Source of the DNA: Petaurus breviceps papuanus | Lineage: Eukaryota; Chordata; Mammalia; Diprotodontia; Petauridae | Direction: 5' to 3' | DNA: 64,000 nt | Assembly (NCBI GenBank): GCA_028583685.1 | Contig: JAMXIF010000003.1 | Span: forward strand, 57,762,471-57,826,470 | Notes under the pieces: model-generated | Told to the model about the DNA's origin: nothing | The model's input: the letters and a program-made list of their open reading frames with translations, nothing else | Databases searched by the model: none | Shown: positions 58,711-64,000 of the stretch, one piece after another | Layout of the letters: each line of letters begins with the position of its first letter | Position numbering within the stretch: position 1 is the first letter of the stretch | Position numbers and translations under genes: made by a program

Positions 58711-59475
58711 GAAGGAGGAGATGAGGGAAAGAGAAGATAAAAGAAGTCTCTAATTACTGCTACCCATGATCTCTTGGCATTTACACAAAGGCGTTTTTCT
58801 CCTTCTCATCTCCTTTTTTGTTTGTTTAAAGCCCTTTTGATCCTATTTTCAGAACTATAGGCAAATGTATATTTAATTAAGAAGTACTTAATACACTCCA
58901 TTCTTAATTGAAATTCCATAATTTCTATCTTTTAAACCAAAGTCTAGAAATTAAAATTCCCTCTTCAGCCACCACTGGAGTATTAATGCTTTTAAGACAG
59001 CCTTTACCTTTGGCAATTCTGACTGATAAATAGAAACCTTGATTTTGCCTTAAGGTTTTCAATATCTTATCTGGAACTTCATAATTCCTAGCAATGTGTC
59101 TTCTTGTTAAATCATTTGTTTTCCCAGTAGTCATCATGAGGAGGTAGAAGTCAGTAGGACAGACAAGTCTTGGGATATATTCAAGTTCTGGACACATGTT
59201 TCAAGAAAACAACAAACCTCTCTATTTTTCATGGCAAGTAGCAAATAATCACCTTATTTTTACTCAGGAGGGAGTCCCAAAACACTACTACTTGTTACTT
59301 GTCAATACTATCTAGGACCATGTCTCAGGGCATGCAAACATATATAGCTCTCCCCTTCTACGTTTTCTATTCTGTATAACTTTTGGCTCTGAGTCCTGGC
59401 CCCCACCTGATGATACAATCTCCCCGACTGTATTTTCATTCATTCTCCCCATTTCATTGGTTGAGGAGTGGGAGT
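58711..59475. other. Unassigned stretch holding a 90-codon antisense ORF
   Basis: Minus-strand ORF 59197-58925 (MCPELEYIPRLVCPTDFYLL...) is not low complexity and overlaps no repeat I recognise. No Kozak context, splice signals or homology can be claimed, so I do not call it a gene. The rest of the interval holds nothing I can name. Confidence 0.3.
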
Positions 59476-60810
59476 TGGAATACTCTTTACTCCCTATTGC
59501 CCTTTTCAATTTCCATCTCTCAGCAACCTCTCCTCTGAAGTTCACTCAATCCACATCTACCACTCAATAAAATTTCTGGTTATCATTGTTGTTGTCTACC
59601 GACCTCTAGTATGCTGCCCTTCTTTGCTCAATGTGTTCCATGCATGTTCAGTGTCTTTCCTCAGTACCAGGCCTTATACTAGGGGACTTCAGCATACCTG
59701 GTGATAATCCTTCAAAAATTCAAACTACCCAGTTCACCAACTTATCCACCCCACCTCTGCCACACAAAAACTTTATGTTCATGCCTTTGATCTTGCTATC
59801 ACACACAAATGTACCACCAGAGTTAATGACCTCTGAAATTCCTTTATATGATTATTAACTGTTGTCATTACTCCTGTCCTTATTGCAATTCCAAATCAGG
59901 TTCTTTGGTCTCACTCTGACCTCCATTCCCTTGACCTCTCAGCTCTTTCCCATGTCATCACCCTGAACCAACTACACTTTCTTTTCCCCACATTGACCCC
60001 TTGGTGATTCAGTTCAGTTCCATACTGTGCTGTTCTCTTTACCCCTTAGCATGTTGCTGATTGTTCTCTGCCAAGCCTTTGCCTTAGATTTTTCTAGTCA
60101 TTTATCACTTTTACTCCTACACTTCTGCTGCTGAAAGGAACTAGAAAAAAATCATGAAACTGTGCTAACTTGATCTACCATAAATTCATCTTGCATAACA
60201 TCCACCAGAGCCATTCTGGTGCAAGGCACTTTTTATACCTGTTATGCCTCCCTAATTCACTCACCATCCCACTCACTACATCTTATCTTCTAAACATTTT
60301 TATCCCCCTTCCAACATCCCCTCACCCTAAGCTCTTAGCTAAGAACTTTACTTAATATATCACTGAAAACAAAAATTGATGCCACTCCCCGAGAGCCCTC
60401 TCTTCTTTCATCCTCATATCCTATTACCCGGATGCCTTTTTCTTCTATCTCTAACTTCACCCCTGCCTCACATAATGAGATGGTCAAGGCAAACCCCTTC
60501 ATGTTCACTGGTTATCCCGTCTCATTCTATCTTCTCCAGAAGATTATGCTCTCAATCATCTGCACCCTCTTGCTCATCTTCAATTTCGCCTTGTCTATCC
60601 ACTGCTTTCCTCCTAGCTATGTTGTCTTATTTCCACTAGTTATTGACCCATATCTCACTTCCCTAAAATCTTCTGTCTAATGTTCAAACCTTTCACTACC
60701 TGCCTGCCTCTACCTCCCCCCCGCCCACAAACCTTTCTGATCTTCTTGCACCTTAAATATAAATGCCTACTTCCTGATCCAGTGACACCCCATCTCTCAA
60801 CATTGGTTGC
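59476..60810 (+). mobile_element. L2 LINE relic, sense, endonuclease to RT start
   Basis: The frame at 59631-59858 contains LGDFSIPGDNPS, matching the APE endonuclease GDFN motif region, followed by decayed '..SEIPLYDY' (compare SDIPLSDH). 60430-60660 ('gatgcctttttcttctatct', 'cttctccagaagattatgct', 'gttattgacccatatctcac') matches the linker and RT start. After 60690 the sequence jumps to a later L2 part ('cctttctgatcttcttgcac', 'tgatccagtgacacc'), so there is an internal deletion. The cluster of 60-87 codon ORFs here comes from this relic. Confidence 0.75.
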
Positions 60811-60814
60811 TTTC

Positions 60815-61298
60815 TTTTTTTTTTAAATATTTATTTAGATTTTTTAACATTCACTTCCATAAGATTTTGAGTTCTAAATTTTCTCTCCTTTCCTCTCCTC
60901 CCCCTTCCCCAAGATGGTATGCAATCTGATATAGGCTCTACATATACAGTCATATTAAACAAATTTTCCCATTAGTCACATTGTAAAGAATAATTAGAAC
61001 CAATGGGAGGAACTATGAGAAAGAAAAAACAGAACAAAACAAAAAGAGAACAAATGGTATGCTTCAATCTGCATTCAGACTCAGTTCTCTCTCTAAATGT
61101 GTATAGCATTTACCACCAGGAGTCTTTGGAGTTGTCTTAGATCCTTGCATTGCTGAGAAGAGCTAAATCTATCGAAGTTAGTTATAGCACAATGTTGTTG
61201 TTACTGTGTATGATGTTCTTCTGGTTCTGCTCACTTCACTCAGCATCAGTTCATGTAAGTCTTTTCAGGATTTTCTGAAGTTCACCTGCTCATAATTT
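60815..61298 (-). mobile_element. L1 3' UTR, antisense, 5'-truncated
   Basis: T-run, then 'cacttccataagattttgag', 'caatctgcattcagactcag', 'ccaggagtctttggagttgt', 'cagcatcagttcatgtaagt'. The next L1 tail begins immediately at about 61299 and repeats the same UTR, so two L1 copies are stacked head to tail. Confidence 0.8.
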
Positions 61299-62672
61299 TT
61301 TTAAAATTAATTTTTTAATTTACTTTTAATTTACACCTTTCAGCTCCACAATACTTTGAGTTTCAAATTTTCTCCCCCAACCTCCCTCCCTCCCACCCCC
61401 ACCACCATGGCAGCATGCAGTCAAATATAGGATCTACAGATACCTTCACATTAAACATTAGTCAGGTTATAAAGAAGAATTATAACCAATGAAATGAATA
61501 ATGGGAAAGAGGAAACAAAACAAAACAAGAAAAAGAAAGGGAGCAATTAGTTTGCTTCAATCTGTATTCAGACTCTGTAGCTCTTTCTCTGGATATGGAT
61601 TTCTGCTTCCATCATGAGTCTTTGGAGTTGTCTTGCTCATCATTTCTAATGGAATTATTACATTCATATACCACAACTTGTTCAGCTATTACCCATTTGA
61701 AGAGTATTCCCTCAATTCCCAATTCTTAGCCACTACAAAAAGAGCTGCTATAAATATTTTTGTACGTATGGGTCCTTTTCCCATTTTTATAATCTCTTTG
61801 GGATACAGACCTAGAATTGGTGTTGTTGGGTCAAATGATTGGAACATTTTTATAGCTATTTTGGCATAGTTCCAAGTTGTCTCCAGAATCTTTGGATCAG
61901 TTTACAACTCCACCACAAATGCATCAGTGTTCCAATTTTCCTGCATCTTCTCAAACATCTATCATATTTCTGTTTTTTCATGTTAGCCAATCTGATAGGT
62001 GTGAGGTGGTACCTCAGAGTTGTTTTGATTTGCATTTCTCTAATCAAGAGTGATTTAGAACATTTTTTTCATGACTATCGATAGCTTTAATTTTTTCCTC
62101 TGAAAACTGTCTGTTCATATCTTTTAACCATTTATCAATTGGGAATAACATGTGTTCTTATAAATTTGACTCAGTTTTCCATGTATTTTAGAAATGAGGT
62201 CTTTATCAGAGAAACTGATTATAAAAATTATTTCCTAATGTCCCACTTCCCTTTTAATCTTGGTTTCATTGGCTTTGTTTGTGCAAAACTTTTTCAATTT
62301 AATGTAATCAAAATTATCCATTTTGTTTTTCACAGTGTTCTCTATCTCTTCCATTCTCCATAATTCTGACAGGAAAAGTTTTTCTTGCTCACCTAGTTGT
62401 CTTATGATATCAACCTTGATATCTAAATTATATACTCATTTTAACTTTATCTTGGTATAGGGTGTGAAATTTTGATCTATACCTAGTTTCTGCCATTATT
62501 ATTTTCCAGGTTTCCATTATTTTTTGTTAAATAATGAGTTCTTATTCCAGAAACTGGAGCCTTTGGGTTTATCAAATAGTATATTACTATAGTCATAGAA
62601 TACTGTGTTTTGTGTACCTAACCTATTCCACTGATCTACCTCTCTATTTCTTTTTTTTTTTCTTTTTTGAAT
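61299..62672 (-). mobile_element. L1 LINE, antisense, ORF2 C-terminus and 3' UTR
   Basis: The 3' UTR (61299-61640) parallels 60815-61298. The minus-strand frame 62047-61856 reads REMQIKTTLRYHLTP followed by a C..C...H....C zinc-knuckle-like end (DRCLRRCRKIGTLMHLWWSC), diagnostic of the L1 ORF2 C-terminus. 62705-62517 adds NREVDQWNRLGTQ and ILFDKPKGSS. The 5' side stops near 62672 beside a solo LTR. Confidence 0.9.
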
Positions 62673-62682
62673 GATTAATGTC

Positions 62683-63134
62683 TGTAGCAGCAAACACCCC
62701 AGCATCCCCAGGGTGGCTGCTCACACAGGTTCTTAGATCTGCTTTGATAAAGGANNNNNNNNNNAAGCTTACTTTAATCAGTCAAACATATATCGTTTAC
62801 CTAGTTCAGGGGAAAAAGGTCAGCACCCCGAACTTCAGAATACACAGACAGAATTATCAAGTCAAAGAAACAGATCAAGTAGACAGATTTCCAAACTGTA
62901 CAACCATTACATCCATACCCAATCAACATCTGGGTTTTTCAAAGCAGGGGGGCTCTGGACAACGGCTTCCCAGAATCCATGTCAAATCACAGAACACTTC
63001 TCAAAGTGAGCCCCAAAACAAAGCTCACTGACCAATCAAGAAGTATCTACTGAAAAACAAGCCTCCCACCCCAGGCTCCAGGTGCACTTTAGCCTAGGGA
63101 CAGGGAAGATCTTCAAATTTACATTCCCATTACA
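62683..63134 (-). mobile_element. Solo LTR fossil, family A, copy 3, with 5-bp duplication
   Basis: On the minus strand it starts TGTAATGG (63134 leftwards) and ends TGCTGCTACA (62683). It matches the copies at 12042-12612 and 17191-17892 ('cccagatgttg', 'cccctgaacta', 'gattaaagtaag'). Perfect 5-bp duplication ATGTC at 62678-62682 and 63135-63139. It carries a 10-base assembly gap. It sits between L1 sequences on both sides and so postdates them. No viral genes are attached. Confidence 0.85.
62755..62764. other. Assembly gap (10 N)
   Basis: Ten undetermined bases within the solo LTR. Gap size may be nominal. Confidence 1.
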
Positions 63135-63139
63135 ATGTC

Positions 63140-64000
63140 ATTTTATGATCTTAGTTACATTCTTTTAACTGATAGAATTATTCACTTATCTCACAGTTTA
63201 ATTTTCAACATTATCAAAATTTCAAACTTTCTAGAAGATGTCCATTAGGAGAACTAAGCAACTGCAGCAATTGTATTTTCTTCTTTTGTTACCTTCCCAT
63301 CCTTCTCTTGCTTCTTGTATCTGAATGTCAAATTTTCTATTCAGTTCTGTTTTTTTCATCAAGAATGCTTGAAAGTCCTCTATTCCATTGAATGACTATA
63401 TTTTCCCCAGAAACATGATACTCAGTTTTGCTGGGTAGGTGATTCTTGGTTTTAATCCCAGATCCTTTGTCCTCTGGAATATCATATTCCAAGCCCTTCA
63501 ATCCCTTAATGTAGAAACTGGCCTATTTTGTGTTATCCTGATTGTGTTCCCATAATATTCAAATTGTTTCTCCCTTGCTGCTTGTAAAATTTTCTACTTG
63601 ATCTGGAAACTCTGGAATCTGGCTATAATATTCTTAGGAGTTTTTTTCTTTTGGGGATCTTTTCTCAAGAGGTGATGGGTGGATTCTTTCAACCTCTATT
63701 TTGCCCTCTGGTTCTAAAACGTCAAGGTAATTTTCCTTGAGAATTCCTTGAACGATGATTTCTAGATTCTTTTTTTGATCATGGCTTTCAGTTAGCCCAA
63801 CAATTTTTAAATTGTCTCTCCTGGGTCTATTTTCCATGTCAGTGTTTTTTTCCCACTGAGATATTTCACATTCCCTTCTATTTTTTCATTTGTTTGGATC
63901 TTTTTAATAATATCTTGATTTCTCATAAAGTCACTAGTTTCCATTTCCTGCAATCTAATTCTGAAGGAGTTATTGTCTTCAGTGAGCTTTTGAGATTCTT
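63140..64000 (-). mobile_element. L1 ORF1 region, antisense, running off the right edge
   Basis: From about 63250 the minus strand encodes ORF1: C-terminal part near 63300-63480, then MENRPRRDNLKIVGLTESHD (63837 leftwards), the RRM signature, with coiled-coil sequence beyond 63850. 63140-63245 is a short non-ORF1 link. It could belong to the same L1 as 61299-62672 with most of ORF2 lost and the LTR inserted later, or to a separate copy. The 5' part lies outside the window. Confidence 0.75.

Noticed and set aside
58558-58740. Arg/Glu/Lys-rich ORF resembling a nuclear protein
   Set aside because: Translation of a purine-rich simple repeat.
62678-63031. 117-codon ORF containing undetermined residues
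   Set aside because: Lies antisense in a solo LTR and crosses the N gap.

Overview
This window looks like noncoding chromosomal DNA from a marsupial. Three things point there. First, L1-type ORF1 relics occur in a form I associate with marsupial L1/HAL1. Second, short tRNA-derived SINEs are common whose body reads 'aggtggcacagtggatagagca...' and ends either near 'caagtcacttaaccccaattgcc' (WSINE-like) or in an RTE/BovB-like tail (MAR1-like). Third, there is a heavy load of old MIR/CORE-SINEs, L2 and CR1/L3. The WSINE-like copies favour an Australian marsupial over an American opossum. That is inference from memory of the families; no search was run. I see no convincing host coding exon. The window is best read as intergenic or deep intronic sequence built from layers of retroelements.

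Layout. 1-1925: ORF1-only LINE (HAL1-like), + strand, entering from the left edge. About 1975-2165: probable Y-box (cold-shock domain) pseudogene fragment, - strand. 4595-6945: old antisense L2 carrying a CR1/L3 tail, three SINEs and a microsatellite. 6950-11290: second antisense L2, split by a complete-looking HAL1 (7734-10589). 12.0-12.6 kb and 17.2-17.9 kb: two solo LTR fossils of one family. 14.3-15.4 kb: WSINE, then an L1 3' end split by a tRNA-like SINE with a perfect target-site duplication. 20.6-21.8 kb: LTR-like block bracketed by a perfect 44-bp inverted repeat. 22.1-29 kb: L2, CR1/L3 and MIR fragments around a relatively repeat-poor stretch. 30502-33643: L1 that keeps both ends but has lost most of ORF2. 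34-44.4 kb: SINEs, MIRs, L1 tails, microsatellites and a long antisense L2. 44902-46155: solo LTR with TG...CA ends and a 5-bp duplication. 46.4-47.5 kb: antisense CR1/L3. 53.0-54.1 kb: sense CR1/L3. 56.3-57.0 and 59.5-60.8 kb: sense L2 fragments from RT and endonuclease regions. 60.8-64 kb: two stacked antisense L1 tails, a third copy of the solo-LTR family (with a 10-N gap), and an L1 ORF1 running off the right edge.

Nothing here forms an operon, pathway or defence system. The DNA records successive insertions: L2, CR1/L3 and MIR first, then L1/HAL1 and LTRs, then WSINE/MAR1-like SINEs. The points most worth checking are the 44-bp inverted repeat, the ORF1-only and ORF2-gutted LINEs, the solo-LTR family, the Y-box pseudogene, and a few repeat-poor blocks that could hold conserved noncoding sequence.
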